Shown one piece after another: positions 35,858-45,104 of a stretch of DNA of 64,000 bases. The notes beneath the pieces are model-generated. The model did not search any database. It was not told the DNA's origin and worked only from the letters and a program-made list of their open reading frames with translations. This DNA comes from Roseovarius halotolerans (GTDB lineage Bacteria; Pseudomonadota; Alphaproteobacteria; Rhodobacterales; Rhodobacteraceae), in assembly GCF_900172255.1 (NCBI RefSeq), contig NZ_FWFU01000001.1, positions 806,001-870,000 of the forward strand, read 5' to 3'. Position numbers and translations under genes: made by a program. How positions within the stretch are numbered: the first letter of the stretch is position 1; every line of letters starts with the position of its first letter.

Positions 35858-36442
35858 ATGGTCGCGCCTGACGACATATTGAGTTTCTGGCTGGACGAAA
35901 TCGGTCCGAAGGGGTGGTACGAGGCTTCGGATGCGCTGGATCAGACGATCCGCGACAGGTTCGGTGCGGCATGGCTGAGCGCCCGCGAAGGCAATTATGC
36001 GCTGTGGCTGACCTATCCGACCGGCACGCTGGCCTATATCATCCTGATGGACCAGTTCCCGCGCAACATGTTCCGCGAGAGCGGTGAGGCCTTTGCCAGC
36101 GATGGCGTGGCGCGGGCCGCCGCAAAGGCTGCGATCAGCCGCAAATGGGACATGCGCATCGACGAGCCGGCGCGGCAGTTCTTCTACCTTCCCCTGATGC
36201 ATTCGGAGAGCCTGTGCGACCAGGATCACTGCGTGCGCCTGATCTGCGAGCGGATGCCCGAGACCGGCGCCAGCAACCTGCTGCATGCCCGCGCACATCG
36301 CGAGGTGATCCGCAAGTTCGGCCGCTTCCCCCATCGCAACGCGGCGCTGGGGCGCAGCACCACCGCCGGCGAGCGCGAGTATATGGCGCAGGGCGGTTAC
36401 GGCGCCACGGTGAAGGCATTGCAGGCTGCCAAGGCGGCCTGA
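35858..36442 (+). CDS. DUF924 family protein
   Basis: The 194-residue protein matches the DUF924 family. The opening DDILSFWLDEIGPKGWYEASDALDQTIRDRF, the central LILMDQFPRNMFRESGEAFASD and the end HREVIRKFGRFPHRNAALGRSTTAGEREYM are its conserved blocks. The fold is all-helical and TPR-like; no activity is established. The start has AGGAGGG 7 bases upstream. It follows the MFS gene by 121 bases. That gap contains AGTTTAACGTT (35812-35822), which resembles half of the pdh/lpd operator, and is AT-richer than its surroundings. Confidence 0.88.
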   Translation: MVAPDDILSFWLDEIGPKGWYEASDALDQTIRDRFGAAWLSAREGNYALWLTYPTGTLAYIILMDQFPRNMFRESGEAFASDGVARAAAKAAISRKWDMRIDEPARQFFYLPLMHSESLCDQDHCVRLICERMPETGASNLLHARAHREVIRKFGRFPHRNAALGRSTTAGEREYMAQGGYGATVKALQAAKAA

Positions 36443-36521
36443 GCCGGGAAATAATTTGCCGCCGCGTCAAGCATTTGCGCCTGCGCCGCGCCGGATGGCG
36501 CCGCGCAGCGCCGCTGCTGCG

Positions 36522-36557
36522 TTGTGATCGCGCCAGAGATAGTTTAATGTCAAACTA
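36522..36557 (+). promoter_or_regulatory. lpdA promoter with the pdh-type palindromic operator
   Basis: TTGTGA (36522-36527), a 17-base spacer and TAATGT (36545-36550) form a plausible promoter. It overlaps TAGTTTAATGTCAAACTA (36540-36557), a 7+7 inverted repeat with one mismatch. The element matches the pdhA operator at 15 of 18 bases, including TAGTTTA and AAACTA. A regulator bound here would cover the -10 region. Confidence 0.6.
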
Positions 36558-36578
36558 AATTCTGGAACGGAGTCGGCA

Positions 36579-37973
36579 ATGGCGGCGAAAAGCTTTGACA
36601 TGATCGTGATCGGTGCGGGGCCTGGCGGCTATGTGGCCGCGATCCGGGGCGCGCAACTGGGCCTCAAGGTGGCCGTGGTCGAGCGCGAGCATATGGGGGG
36701 CATCTGCCTGAACTGGGGCTGCATCCCCACCAAGGCGATGCTGCGCAGCTCGGAACTGTTTCACCTGATGCACCGCGCCAAGGAGTTCGGGCTCAAGGCC
36801 GAAGGGGTCGGCTATGATCTCGATGCGGTGGTCAAACGCTCGCGCGCGATCGCCAAGCAGCTCAATTCGGGCGTCAGCCACCTGCTCAAGAAGAACAAGG
36901 TGACGGCGATCATGGGCGAGGCGAGCCTGCCCGCCAAGGGCCGTGTCAGCGTCAAGACCGAGAAGGGCACCGAGGAGCTGGAAGCGAAGCATATCGTACT
37001 GGCGACCGGCGCGCGGGCGCGCGAATTGCCGGGGCTCGAGGCGGATGGCGAGCTGGTCTGGACCTACAAGCACGCGCTGGTGCCGCCGCATATGCCCAAG
37101 AAACTGTTGGTCATCGGCTCGGGCGCGATCGGGATCGAATTCGCCAGTTTCTACAACACGCTGGGCGCCGAGACGACCGTGGTCGAGGTGATGGATCGCA
37201 TCCTGCCCGTCGAGGATGCCGAGATCAGCGGCATGGCGAAGAAGGCCTTTGAAAAACAGGGCATGACGATCATGGAGAAGGCCGCCGTCAAGAAGCTGGA
37301 CCGCGCCAAGGGCAAGGTCACGGCGCATATCGAGAGTGGCGGCAAGACCGAGAAGCAGGACTTCGACGCGGTGATCTCGGCCGTCGGGATCGTCGGCAAT
37401 ACCGAGGGCCTGGGCCTTGAGGAACTGGGCGTGAAGGTCGAGCGCAGCCATGTGGTGACGGATGCGCTGTGCCGCACCGGGGTCGAGGGGGTCTATGCCA
37501 TCGGCGACCTGGCGGGCGCGCCCTGGCTGGCGCACAAGGCCAGCCATGAAGGCGTGATGGTGGCCGAGCTGATCGCGGGTGAAAAACCGCATCCGGTCTC
37601 GCCCGACAGCATCGCGGGCTGCACCTATTGCCAGCCCCAGATCGCGAGCGTCGGCCTGACCGAGGCGCAGGCCAAGGAAAAGGGACTCGATATCCGGGTC
37701 GGGCGGTTCCCCTTCATCGGCAACGGCAAGGCGATCGCGCTTGGCGAGCCCGATGGCATGATCAAGACGGTGTTCGACGCCAAGACCGGCGAATTGCTGG
37801 GCGCGCATATGATCGGGGCCGAGGTGACGGAACTGATCCAGGGCTATGTGGTGGGGCGCCAGCTGGAAACCACGGAAGAGGACCTGATGCAGGCCGTGTT
37901 CCCGCACCCGACGCTGAGCGAGATGATGCATGAATCGGTGCTGGATGCCTTTGACCGGGTGATCCATATCTGA
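36579..37973 (+). CDS. lpdA: Dihydrolipoamide dehydrogenase (E3)
   Basis: E3 reoxidises dihydrolipoamide of 2-oxoacid dehydrogenase complexes with FAD and NAD. The 464-residue protein has the FAD motif IGAGPGGYVAAIRGAQLG and the redox disulfide C43/C48 in GGICLNWGCIPTK. The NAD motif IGSGAIGIEFASFYNTLG and the C-terminal HPTLSEMMHESVLDA with the catalytic His also match. A shared operator with pdhA suggests this is the E3 of the pyruvate complex, although it may also serve others. GGAACGGAG precedes the ATG. A two-hairpin dispersed repeat follows the stop. Confidence 0.96.
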   Translation: MAAKSFDMIVIGAGPGGYVAAIRGAQLGLKVAVVEREHMGGICLNWGCIPTKAMLRSSELFHLMHRAKEFGLKAEGVGYDLDAVVKRSRAIAKQLNSGVSHLLKKNKVTAIMGEASLPAKGRVSVKTEKGTEELEAKHIVLATGARARELPGLEADGELVWTYKHALVPPHMPKKLLVIGSGAIGIEFASFYNTLGAETTVVEVMDRILPVEDAEISGMAKKAFEKQGMTIMEKAAVKKLDRAKGKVTAHIESGGKTEKQDFDAVISAVGIVGNTEGLGLEELGVKVERSHVVTDALCRTGVEGVYAIGDLAGAPWLAHKASHEGVMVAELIAGEKPHPVSPDSIAGCTYCQPQIASVGLTEAQAKEKGLDIRVGRFPFIGNGKAIALGEPDGMIKTVFDAKTGELLGAHMIGAEVTELIQGYVVGRQLETTEEDLMQAVFPHPTLSEMMHESVLDAFDRVIHI

Positions 37974-37986
37974 GGCTGCAAAGGGC

Positions 37987-38047
37987 GGGGGCGCTGCCCC
38001 CGTCGCCGCAAGCGGCGACTCCCCCGAGGTATTTCGCGCCAGATGAA
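37987..38047 (+). repeat. Dispersed intergenic element, copy 2 (after lpdA)
   Basis: Modular: GGGGGCGCTGCCCCC hairpin (37987-38001), then a 7-base stem GTCGCCG/CGGCGAC with loop CAAG (38002-38019), then the conserved tail CCCCCGAGGTATTT...CCAGATGAA ending at 38047. It is nearly identical to the reverse complement of copy 3 at 51812-51874. Confidence 0.85.
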
Positions 38048-38119
38048 GCCGGGCGGGACTTGCCGCGCGGGGCGGCGCATGCAGAATGGTCGCTGTCCGA
38101 ATGTGAGGGGTGAGAGCCG

Positions 38120-38680
38120 GTGCCGAGTGTGAACAGGGTGGTGATGCAGCGCAGTTCGCGCCAATGGCTGGAGGCGCTGCCGCTTGCGGACATGGACGTG
38201 GCCGAGGTGTCGGGCAAGTTCGGGACGCGATTCGCCTTTCGCAGTTACAGTCGCTTCCGGTTTCCGAAATACGATATCTGCAAGGGGCCATACCGGGACA
38301 AGGATGGCGAGGTCGCGCAGTTCGACCTGGTGCTGGCCAACCAGGTCTGGGAACATCTGGACCGTCCCTATGCCGCCACGCGCAACGTCCTGGAGATGCT
38401 GCGGCCGGGGGGATATTTCTGGGTCGCGGTGCCGTTCTACATTCCCTATCACGGCGATCCTGTCGATTGTTCGCGCTGGAGCGCGCGGGGGCTCAAGAAC
38501 CTGCTGATCGAGGCGGGGTTCGAGGAAGACGCGATCCGCGCGCAGCAATGGGGCAATCGCAGCGCCGCCATGCGCAATTTCGAGACCCCCTGGCCGCCGC
38601 CCTATGAGCGCGGGCGCGACGTGCTGACAAATGAGCCCGATTTTCCGATCTGCTCCTGGGCGCTGGCGCAGAAGAAATAG
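38120..38680 (+). CDS. SAM-dependent methyltransferase-domain protein
   Basis: This 186-residue protein has the second half of a class I methyltransferase fold. [40 protein letters not shown] gives strand 4, the acidic/WEHL post-motif and strand 5 with the LRPGG turn. The usual first glycine-rich SAM-binding loop is missing or highly modified ([11 protein letters not shown] in its place), so SAM binding is uncertain. Translation probably starts at GTG 38120 with GAGGGGTGAGAG upstream. The role and substrate are unknown. It stands between lpdA and uvrA with its own gaps. Confidence 0.75.
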   Translation: MPSVNRVVMQRSSRQWLEALPLADMDVAEVSGKFGTRFAFRSYSRFRFPKYDICKGPYRDKDGEVAQFDLVLANQVWEHLDRPYAATRNVLEMLRPGGYFWVAVPFYIPYHGDPVDCSRWSARGLKNLLIEAGFEEDAIRAQQWGNRSAAMRNFETPWPPPYERGRDVLTNEPDFPICSWALAQKK

Positions 38681-38778
38681 GGGCGGGTCTTTGCGCGTTC
38701 ACGAAATGTTCGCAAAATACCCTTGGAACCCGGCGCGTGCTCGACTATCTGTTAACCACCGTTGACCGGGGGACGCCG

Positions 38779-41643
38779 ATGGCCGAGCTGAAGCATATCG
38801 AGGTGCGTGGCGCGCGCGAGCACAACCTCAAATCCATAGATGTCGATATTCCGCGCAATGCGCTGGTGGTGATCACCGGGCTGAGCGGGTCGGGCAAGTC
38901 GAGCCTGGCGTTCGACACGATCTATGCCGAGGGGCAGCGGCGCTATGTCGAGAGCCTGAGCGCCTATGCGCGCCAGTTCCTCGACATGATGGAAAAGCCC
39001 GATGTGGACCATATCAGCGGGCTGAGCCCGGCGATTTCCATCGAGCAGAAGACCACCAGCAAGAACCCGCGTTCGACGGTCGGCACTGTCACCGAGATAT
39101 ATGACTACCTGCGGCTCTTGTTCGCCCGCGTCGGCACGCCCTACAGCCCCGCCACCGGCAAGCCGATCGAGGCGCAGCAGGTGCAGGACATGGTCGATCG
39201 GATCATGACCATGGAAGAGGGCAGCCGCGCCTATCTGCTGGCGCCCATCGTGCGCGACCGCAAGGGCGAATACCGCAAGGAGATGCTGGAACTGCGCAAG
39301 CAGGGGTTCCAGCGCGTGAAGGTGGACGGGGCGTTTCACGATCTGGACGATCCGCCAACGCTCGACAAGAAATTCCGCCACGATATCGACGTTGTGGTGG
39401 ACCGGATCGTGGTGCGCGAGGGGTTGCAGACGCGGCTGGCGGACAGCCTGCGCACCGCGCTGGATCTGGCAGACGGGATCGCCGTGCTGGAGACCGCGCC
39501 GCGCGAGGGCGAGGGCGAGCCGGAGCGGCAGGTGTTCAGCGAGAATTTCGCCTGCCCGGTAAGCGGTTTCACCATTCCCGAGATCGAACCGCGGCTGTTT
39601 TCCTTCAATGCGCCCTTCGGGGCCTGCCCGGATTGCGGCGGGCTTGGCGCGGAGCTTTATTTCGACGAGCGGCTGGTGGTGCCGGATGCGGCGCTGAAGG
39701 TGGGCGACGGCGCGATCGCGCCCTGGCGCAAGGGCAAGAGCCCCTATTTCCTTCAGACCATCGAGGCCATCGCCAAGCATTACGAGTTCGACATGAATGC
39801 CCGCTGGAAAGACCTGCCGGCGCATGTGCAGCAGGTGTTCCTGTATGGGTCGGGCGAGGACGAGATCCCGTTCCGTTATGACGAGGGCGGACGGGTCTAT
39901 CAGGTGACGCGCAGTTTCGAGGGGGTGATCCCCAACATGGTGCGGCGCTATCGCGAGACTGACAGCAATTGGGTGCGCGAGGAGTTCGAGCGTTACCAGA
40001 ACAACCGGGCCTGTGGCAGCTGTGACGGCTATCGCCTGCGGCCCGAGGCGCTGGCGGTGAAGATCGGGGGGCTGCATATCGGGCAGGTCGTGCAGATGTC
40101 GATCCGCGAGGCCTATCAATGGTGCGCCGAGGTGCCCGGGAGCCTGAGCGCGCAGAAGAACGAGATCGCCCGCGCGATCCTCAAGGAGATCCGCGAGCGG
40201 TTGGGGTTTCTCAACAATGTGGGTCTGGATTACCTTACGCTGAGCCGCAATGCCGGCACCCTGTCGGGGGGCGAGAGCCAGCGCATCCGGCTGGCGAGCC
40301 AGATCGGCAGCGGATTGACCGGCGTGCTTTACGTGCTTGATGAGCCGAGCATCGGCCTGCACCAGCGCGATAACGGGCGGCTGTTGCAGACCCTGCGCAA
40401 CCTGCGTGATCAGGGCAATACGGTGATCGTGGTCGAGCATGACGAGGAGGCGATCCGCACCGCCGATTACGTCTATGATATCGGTCCCGGCGCAGGTGTG
40501 CATGGCGGGCAGGTGGTGAGCCACGGCACGCCCGAACATATCGCGGCGGACCCGGCCTCGATCACGGGGCAATACCTGTCGGGCCAGCGCGAGATCGCCA
40601 TTCCGGCCGAGCGGCGCAAGGGCAATGGCAAATCCGTGAGCGTGGTCAAGGCGAGCGGCAACAACCTCAAGGATGTGACGGCGGAGTTTCCGCTGGGGCA
40701 GTTCGTCTGCGTGACGGGTGTGTCGGGCGGGGGCAAGTCCACGCTGACCATCGAGACGCTGTTCAAGACCGCGAGCATGCGTCTGAACGGTGCGCGCCAG
40801 ACGCCGGCGCCCTGCGAGACGATCCGGGGGCTCGAGCATCTGGACAAGGTGATCGATATCGACCAGCGCCCGATCGGGCGCACGCCGCGATCCAACCCCG
40901 CCACCTATACCGGCGCCTTCACCCCGATCCGCGACTGGTTCGCGGGGCTGCCCGAGGCCAAGGCGCGCGGCTACAAGCCGGGGCGGTTCAGCTTCAACGT
41001 GAAGGGCGGGCGCTGTGAGGCGTGCCAGGGCGACGGGCTGATCAAGATCGAGATGCACTTCCTGCCCGATGTCTATGTCACCTGCGAGACCTGCAACGGC
41101 GCGCGCTATAACCGCGAGACGCTGGAGATCCAGTGGAAGGGAAAATCCATCGCCGACGTGCTGGACATGACGGTGGAGGATGCGCAGGATTTCTTCAAGG
41201 CGGTGCCCAGTATCCGCGAGAAGATGGATGCGCTGGCGCGGGTCGGGCTTGGCTATATCAAGGTGGGCCAGCAGGCCACGACCCTGTCGGGGGGCGAGGC
41301 GCAGCGGGTGAAGCTGTCAAAGGAACTGGCCAAGCGGTCGACCGGGCGCACGCTTTACATCCTGGACGAGCCGACGACGGGGCTGCATTTCGAGGATGTG
41401 AAGAAGCTGCTGGAGGTGCTGCACGAGTTGGTCGAGAGCGGCAATACGGTGGTGGTGATCGAGCATAACCTGGATGTGATCAAGACCGCAGATCATCTGG
41501 TGGATATCGGCCCCGAAGGGGGCGATGGCGGTGGCGAGATCGTGGCCGTGGGCACGCCCGAAGAGGTGGCCGAGGTCGAGCGAAGCCATACCGGGCGCTA
41601 TCTCAAGGAGATGCTGGCGGCGCGCAAGGTGGCGGCGGAATAG
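38779..41643 (+). CDS. uvrA: Excinuclease ABC subunit A
   Basis: UvrA is the damage-recognition ATPase of nucleotide excision repair. The 954-residue protein has two ABC ATPase modules. The first opens with [14 protein letters not shown] and has signature [12 protein letters not shown]; the second has [14 protein letters not shown] and [12 protein letters not shown]. Zinc modules are present (CPVSGF...CPDCGG and CEACQGDG...[10 protein letters not shown]). Length and order match the family. The start ATG at 38779 ([17 protein letters not shown]) follows GGGGGA; a GTG 14 codons earlier is open but lacks a site. No LexA-type box could be recognised with confidence upstream. Confidence 0.97.
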   Translation: MAELKHIEVRGAREHNLKSIDVDIPRNALVVITGLSGSGKSSLAFDTIYAEGQRRYVESLSAYARQFLDMMEKPDVDHISGLSPAISIEQKTTSKNPRSTVGTVTEIYDYLRLLFARVGTPYSPATGKPIEAQQVQDMVDRIMTMEEGSRAYLLAPIVRDRKGEYRKEMLELRKQGFQRVKVDGAFHDLDDPPTLDKKFRHDIDVVVDRIVVREGLQTRLADSLRTALDLADGIAVLETAPREGEGEPERQVFSENFACPVSGFTIPEIEPRLFSFNAPFGACPDCGGLGAELYFDERLVVPDAALKVGDGAIAPWRKGKSPYFLQTIEAIAKHYEFDMNARWKDLPAHVQQVFLYGSGEDEIPFRYDEGGRVYQVTRSFEGVIPNMVRRYRETDSNWVREEFERYQNNRACGSCDGYRLRPEALAVKIGGLHIGQVVQMSIREAYQWCAEVPGSLSAQKNEIARAILKEIRERLGFLNNVGLDYLTLSRNAGTLSGGESQRIRLASQIGSGLTGVLYVLDEPSIGLHQRDNGRLLQTLRNLRDQGNTVIVVEHDEEAIRTADYVYDIGPGAGVHGGQVVSHGTPEHIAADPASITGQYLSGQREIAIPAERRKGNGKSVSVVKASGNNLKDVTAEFPLGQFVCVTGVSGGGKSTLTIETLFKTASMRLNGARQTPAPCETIRGLEHLDKVIDIDQRPIGRTPRSNPATYTGAFTPIRDWFAGLPEAKARGYKPGRFSFNVKGGRCEACQGDGLIKIEMHFLPDVYVTCETCNGARYNRETLEIQWKGKSIADVLDMTVEDAQDFFKAVPSIREKMDALARVGLGYIKVGQQATTLSGGEAQRVKLSKELAKRSTGRTLYILDEPTTGLHFEDVKKLLEVLHELVESGNTVVVIEHNLDVIKTADHLVDIGPEGGDGGGEIVAVGTPEEVAEVERSHTGRYLKEMLAARKVAAE

Positions 41644-41695
41644 ATGAGAGGCGGGGGCGGGGGCCTGAAACAGGGCCACCCGCCCGCCGGAACGC

Positions 41696-41896
41696 TTATT
41701 TGCGCGGGCAGGTGTTGAGCCCGAAGATCGAATAGAGCGGGCAGGTGCTGAGCAGACCGGTGGCCAGCGGCACGATGCCGATCAGGTAGAGCCAGCTGTA
41801 TTGGCTCGACGGGTTGAGGCCGAATGCGACCAGCAGGGCGATGCCCACCAGGATGCGCAGGGTGCGGTCGATGCCGCCGACGTTTTTCTTGAACAT
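41696..41896 (-). CDS. DUF2892 (YgaP-like) small membrane protein
   Basis: The 66-residue protein starts MFKKNVGGIDRTLRILVGIALL and has two hydrophobic segments (about 12-28 and 36-50). The conserved CPLYSIFGLNTC motif with two cysteines is near the C-terminus. Relatives form the membrane part of YgaP rhodanese or stand alone next to persulfide-handling genes. AGAGGA precedes the ATG. An inverted repeat of the ATTC-N8-GAAT kind sits 40 bases upstream of the start, consistent with control by a SqrR/BigR-type sulfide repressor. No rhodanese or dioxygenase gene adjoins. Confidence 0.88.
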   Translation of the reverse strand: MFKKNVGGIDRTLRILVGIALLVAFGLNPSSQYSWLYLIGIVPLATGLLSTCPLYSIFGLNTCPRK

Positions 41897-41935
41897 GATG
41901 TCCTCTTTCACATGAGATCGTCGTGACATAAGACA

Positions 41936-41957
41936 CATGTTCTGAAATATGAATATG
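41936..41957 (-). promoter_or_regulatory. Candidate SqrR/BigR-type operator upstream of the DUF2892 gene
   Basis: CATGTTC and GATATTC-like arms read CATGTTC-N8-GAATATG on the plus strand: six of seven bases pair symmetrically. The core GTTC-N8-GAAT is one base from the ATTC-N8-GAAT pattern I associate with persulfide-sensing ArsR repressors. Confidence 0.4.
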
Positions 41958-41970
41958 ACATGGATCAATG

Positions 41971-41996
41971 CCCCGACCGGCGAAAACCGGACGGGG
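41971..41996 (-). terminator. Possible terminator after mmsB
   Basis: CCCCG-A-CCGG pairs with CCGG-A-CGGGG around the 6-base loop CGAAAA. It sits 20 bases past the mmsB stop, but no T-run follows on the minus strand, so termination efficiency is doubtful. Confidence 0.4.
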
Positions 41997-42015
41997 TTGA
42001 ATCATGGCGCGCGAC

Positions 42016-42888
42016 TCAGCTGTAGCCGCGTTTCTCGAATCGCGGCAGCATGGCCGAGAAATCACGACCCTGGCCGTCTTCTTCCTCGACGAATTTCGCA
42101 TAGAGCTTCATCGCCGCTTCGCCGAGCGGCGTGTCGGCATCGGCCGAGGCGGCGGCCTCTTGCGCAAGGCGCAGGTCCTTGAGCATGAGATCGGCGGCGA
42201 AGCCGGGCTTGTAGTCATTGTCGGCGGGGGTCGTGGGTCCGACACCGGGGGCGGGGCAATAGGTGGTCATCGACCAGGACTGCCCCGACGAGGTGGAGAC
42301 CACGTCATACATCGCCTGCCGGTCCAGCCCCAGCTTGTCGGCAAGGGCGAAGGCCTCGCAGGTGACGATCATGGTGGCGCCGAGGATCATGTTGTTGCAG
42401 ATCTTGGCGGCCTGGCCATTGCCGGAGGGGCCGCAATGCACGGCCTTCTGGCCCATGATGTCAAAGAGCGGGCGGGCGGTCTCGAACCCTGCCTCATCGC
42501 CACCCACCATGAAGGTGAGCGTGCCGCCCGTCGCGCCGCCGACGCCGCCTGAAACTGGCGCATCAAGTGCCGAGAGGCCAGCATCGTTGGCCTGTGCGGC
42601 AACCGCGCGGGCACTGTCGACATCGACGGTGGAGCAATCGAGCAGCACCGCGCCCTTGTCCATTGCCGGGATCACATCATTGGCGACGGCGCGCAGGATC
42701 TGGCCGTTTGGGAGCATGGTGATGACCACCTCGGCGCCGCTTGCGGCCGCCTTGGCACTGTCGGCGCTGGCGACGCCTTCGATGGCGACGCCGGCCGTGT
42801 CGAAGCCCGTCACCTCGTGTCCCGCCTTGGCCAGGTTGGCCGCCATCGGCCCGCCCATGTTGCCCAGTCCGATGAATCCGATCTTCAT
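42016..42888 (-). CDS. mmsB: 3-hydroxyisobutyrate dehydrogenase
   Basis: MmsB oxidises 3-hydroxyisobutyrate to methylmalonate semialdehyde in valine breakdown. The 290-residue protein has the NAD-binding opening MKIGFIGLGNMGGPMAANLAKAGHEVTGFD, the substrate motif DAPVSGGVGGATGGTLTFMVGG, and the catalytic Lys in GNGQAAKICNNMILG. The length is typical. It is the last gene of acd-ech-mmsB on the minus strand, three bases after the ech gene. mmsA for the next step lies 6 kb away on the same strand. Confidence 0.95.
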   Translation of the reverse strand: MKIGFIGLGNMGGPMAANLAKAGHEVTGFDTAGVAIEGVASADSAKAAASGAEVVITMLPNGQILRAVANDVIPAMDKGAVLLDCSTVDVDSARAVAAQANDAGLSALDAPVSGGVGGATGGTLTFMVGGDEAGFETARPLFDIMGQKAVHCGPSGNGQAAKICNNMILGATMIVTCEAFALADKLGLDRQAMYDVVSTSSGQSWSMTTYCPAPGVGPTTPADNDYKPGFAADLMLKDLRLAQEAAASADADTPLGEAAMKLYAKFVEEEDGQGRDFSAMLPRFEKRGYS

Positions 42889-42891
42889 GGC

Positions 42892-43941
42892 TTATCCTCC
42901 GGTTGCGAATGTCAGCTCTTGATCCCCGAGCGGCGCGAGCATGGTATCTGCGGCGTCTTCGGGAAGGGTGTCGAGGGCGTGGCGCCAGCGCGGCTGGCGG
43001 TCGCGGTCGATGATCTGGGCGCGGATGCCTTCGAGGAAATCGCCCGATTCCATCGCGCGGGCGGTGAAGCGGTATTCCTGGGCAAGGGCCGTGCGGATGT
43101 CGGCGCTGTCGGCACGCAGGCGCCGCAGCATTTCGACGGTGCAGGCCATCGAAAGGGGCGCGTTGCGTTCGATTTTTCCAAGCGATTGTTGCGCCAGTTC
43201 GCCCGAATGGCTGCGCAGCGCATCGAGGATGCCGGGCAGGGTGCCCGCGTCGAAAAGCATATCGATATCCGCCTGCGCGCTGCGCAGCGCCCCTTCCGGG
43301 GGTGTTTCTCCGAGCGGCGTCAGCGCCGCATCGACATCGCCGGTGGTGCAGAGCGCTTCGACGAGGCCGGGCCAATGGGCGGCGGGGATGTAATGATCGG
43401 CGAAACCGGCATGGATCGCGTCACCCGGTCCCATCCGCGCCCCGGTCAGGCCGAGATATTCGCCCAAGTGCCCTGGCGCGCGCGCCAGCAGGAGCGAGCC
43501 GCCGACATCCGGCACGAGGCCGATGGAGCATTCGGGCATGGCGATCTGACTGGTCTCGCAGGTGATGCGGTGGCTGCCGTGACAGCCGATCCCGACTCCG
43601 CCGCCCATCGTGAAGCCATGCAGAAACGCGATGTAAGGCTTTGGATATTCGGCAATTTTCGCGTTCAGGCGGTATTCATCGCGCCAGAAACGGCGGCCAT
43701 ATTCGAAATCCCCGTCGCGCCCGGTATCGTAGAGTTTCTGAATGTCGCCGCCGGCGCAGAATGCCTTGTCGCCGGCACCGTCGATGATGACCAGCGCCAC
43801 GGCATCGTCATCGGCCCAGGCGTCGAGCGCCTCTTCTATGGCGAGGCACATGTCATGGCCAAGCGCATTGAGAGCCTTGGGGCGGGTCAGGGTGATCCGG
43901 CCCGCGCGGCCTTCGATGCGGATGTTGATGTCGTCGCTCAT
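42892..43941 (-). CDS. Enoyl-CoA hydratase/isomerase-family protein, probable 3-hydroxyisobutyryl-CoA hydrolase
   Basis: The 349-residue protein has a crotonase fold with the oxyanion segment FCAGGDIQKLYD and GFTMGGGVGIGCHGSHRI. Its length and C-terminal extension (beyond the usual 260 residues) and the MPECSIGLVPDVGGSLLLAR block fit 3-hydroxyisobutyryl-CoA hydrolase, which frees 3-hydroxyisobutyrate. The Glu of MPECSIGL and the Asp of LVPDVGG are in the expected catalytic positions. It is between acd and mmsB in a coupled operon (4-base overlap with acd), which supports the valine-pathway role over a general hydratase. Confidence 0.88.
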   Translation of the reverse strand: MSDDINIRIEGRAGRITLTRPKALNALGHDMCLAIEEALDAWADDDAVALVIIDGAGDKAFCAGGDIQKLYDTGRDGDFEYGRRFWRDEYRLNAKIAEYPKPYIAFLHGFTMGGGVGIGCHGSHRITCETSQIAMPECSIGLVPDVGGSLLLARAPGHLGEYLGLTGARMGPGDAIHAGFADHYIPAAHWPGLVEALCTTGDVDAALTPLGETPPEGALRSAQADIDMLFDAGTLPGILDALRSHSGELAQQSLGKIERNAPLSMACTVEMLRRLRADSADIRTALAQEYRFTARAMESGDFLEGIRAQIIDRDRQPRWRHALDTLPEDAADTMLAPLGDQELTFATGG

Positions 43942-45080
43942 TGCTCGGCCAGCAGTTGACGGGCCACGATCAGGCGCATGATCTCGTTCGTGCCTTCGAG
44001 GATTTCATGCACGCGCAGGTCGCGCACCAGTTTCTCGATCCCATAATCGGCGAGGTAGCCGTAGCCGCCATGGAGTTGCAAGCATTGATTGACCACATGG
44101 CTGCCGGTTTCGGTCACGAATTTCTTGGCCATCGCGCAGAACTTGGTGGCGTCGGGCGCGCCGGTGTCGAGTTTCCAGGCGGCCTGGCGCAGGAAGGTGC
44201 GGGCGGCCTGGAGTTCGATCTCGAGGTCGGCGAGGCGGAACTGAAGCGCCTGAAAGTCGCTGATCGGGCGTCCGAAGGCCTTGCGGTCACGCATGTATTG
44301 CAGCGTCATGGTCAGCGCCTGCTGGGCGGCGCCCAGTGAACAGGCGGAAATGTTGAGCCGCCCGCCATCGAGACCGGCCATCGCATATGTGAAACCCTTG
44401 CCCTCTTCGCCGACCAGATTGGTGGCGGGAATGTTGCAATTGTCAAACTGCACCTGGGCGGTGGGTTGGCTGCGCCAGCCCATTTTATCCTCGAGTCCGC
44501 CGAAGCTGAGGCCCTCTGTGCCGTCTTCGACATAGACGGTGGAGATGCCGCGCGGGCCGTCCTCGCCGGTGCGCACCATGACGATGTAGGCGTCGGAGTA
44601 ACCGCCGCCCGAGATGAAGGCCTTGGTGCCGTTGAGGCTGTAGCCCTCGTTGGTGAGGGTGGCGCGGGTCTTGAGGGCGGCGGCATCCGAGCCGGAGCCG
44701 GGCTCGGTGAGGCAATAGGAGAGCACCGTGTCCATCGACAGGACACCGGGCATGACGCGGGCCTTCATCTCGTCGCTGGCGAAGGTGTCGATCATCTTCG
44801 CGCACATGTTGTGGATCGAGAGGAACGCTGCGACGGAAGGGCAAGCCATTGACAGGGCTTCAAAAACGAGCGTCGCATCAAGGCGCGAGAGGCCCGAGCC
44901 GCCGCCTTCTTCGGAAACATAGAGCCCGCCGAAACCCAGTTCGGCGATCTGCGGCCAGAGCTGTTTGGGGATGGTGCCGTCGCGTTCCCAATCACGGGCG
45001 TGTGGTGCGATATTGTCCTGCCCGAAGGCATGGGCCATGTCGAAAATGGCGGTCTGTTCCTCGGTCAACGCGAAATCCAT
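43938..45080 (-). CDS. Acyl-CoA dehydrogenase, probable isobutyryl-CoA dehydrogenase
   Basis: The 380-residue FAD enzyme has all family blocks. YCLTEPGSGSDAAALKT is the FAD/substrate loop, MGWRSQPTAQVQFDNC and FGRPISDFQALQFRLADLEIELQAAR follow, and LRVHEILEGTNEIMRLIVAR carries the usual catalytic Glu. Its place as first gene of acd-ech-mmsB argues for isobutyryl-CoA as substrate, in valine catabolism. The start at 45080 is preceded by GGAGGAGG. Two inverted repeats lie in the 203-base upstream gap, within 70 bases of the start, and may be operators. Confidence 0.9.
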   Translation of the reverse strand: MDFALTEEQTAIFDMAHAFGQDNIAPHARDWERDGTIPKQLWPQIAELGFGGLYVSEEGGGSGLSRLDATLVFEALSMACPSVAAFLSIHNMCAKMIDTFASDEMKARVMPGVLSMDTVLSYCLTEPGSGSDAAALKTRATLTNEGYSLNGTKAFISGGGYSDAYIVMVRTGEDGPRGISTVYVEDGTEGLSFGGLEDKMGWRSQPTAQVQFDNCNIPATNLVGEEGKGFTYAMAGLDGGRLNISACSLGAAQQALTMTLQYMRDRKAFGRPISDFQALQFRLADLEIELQAARTFLRQAAWKLDTGAPDATKFCAMAKKFVTETGSHVVNQCLQLHGGYGYLADYGIEKLVRDLRVHEILEGTNEIMRLIVARQLLAEQ

Positions 45081-45104
45081 GCCGGGCCTCCTCCTCCCTG
45101 AGTG

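Noticed and set aside
40721..40765. Damaged second Walker A motif in UvrA (GVSGGGKST)
   Set aside because: The Gly-for-Ser change leaves the GxxGxGKST pattern intact and is, as I recall, common in alphaproteobacterial UvrA.
38752..41058. 768-codon open frame on the minus strand across uvrA
   Set aside because: Antisense to a complete uvrA with all ATPase motifs; no coherent domain in the shadow protein.
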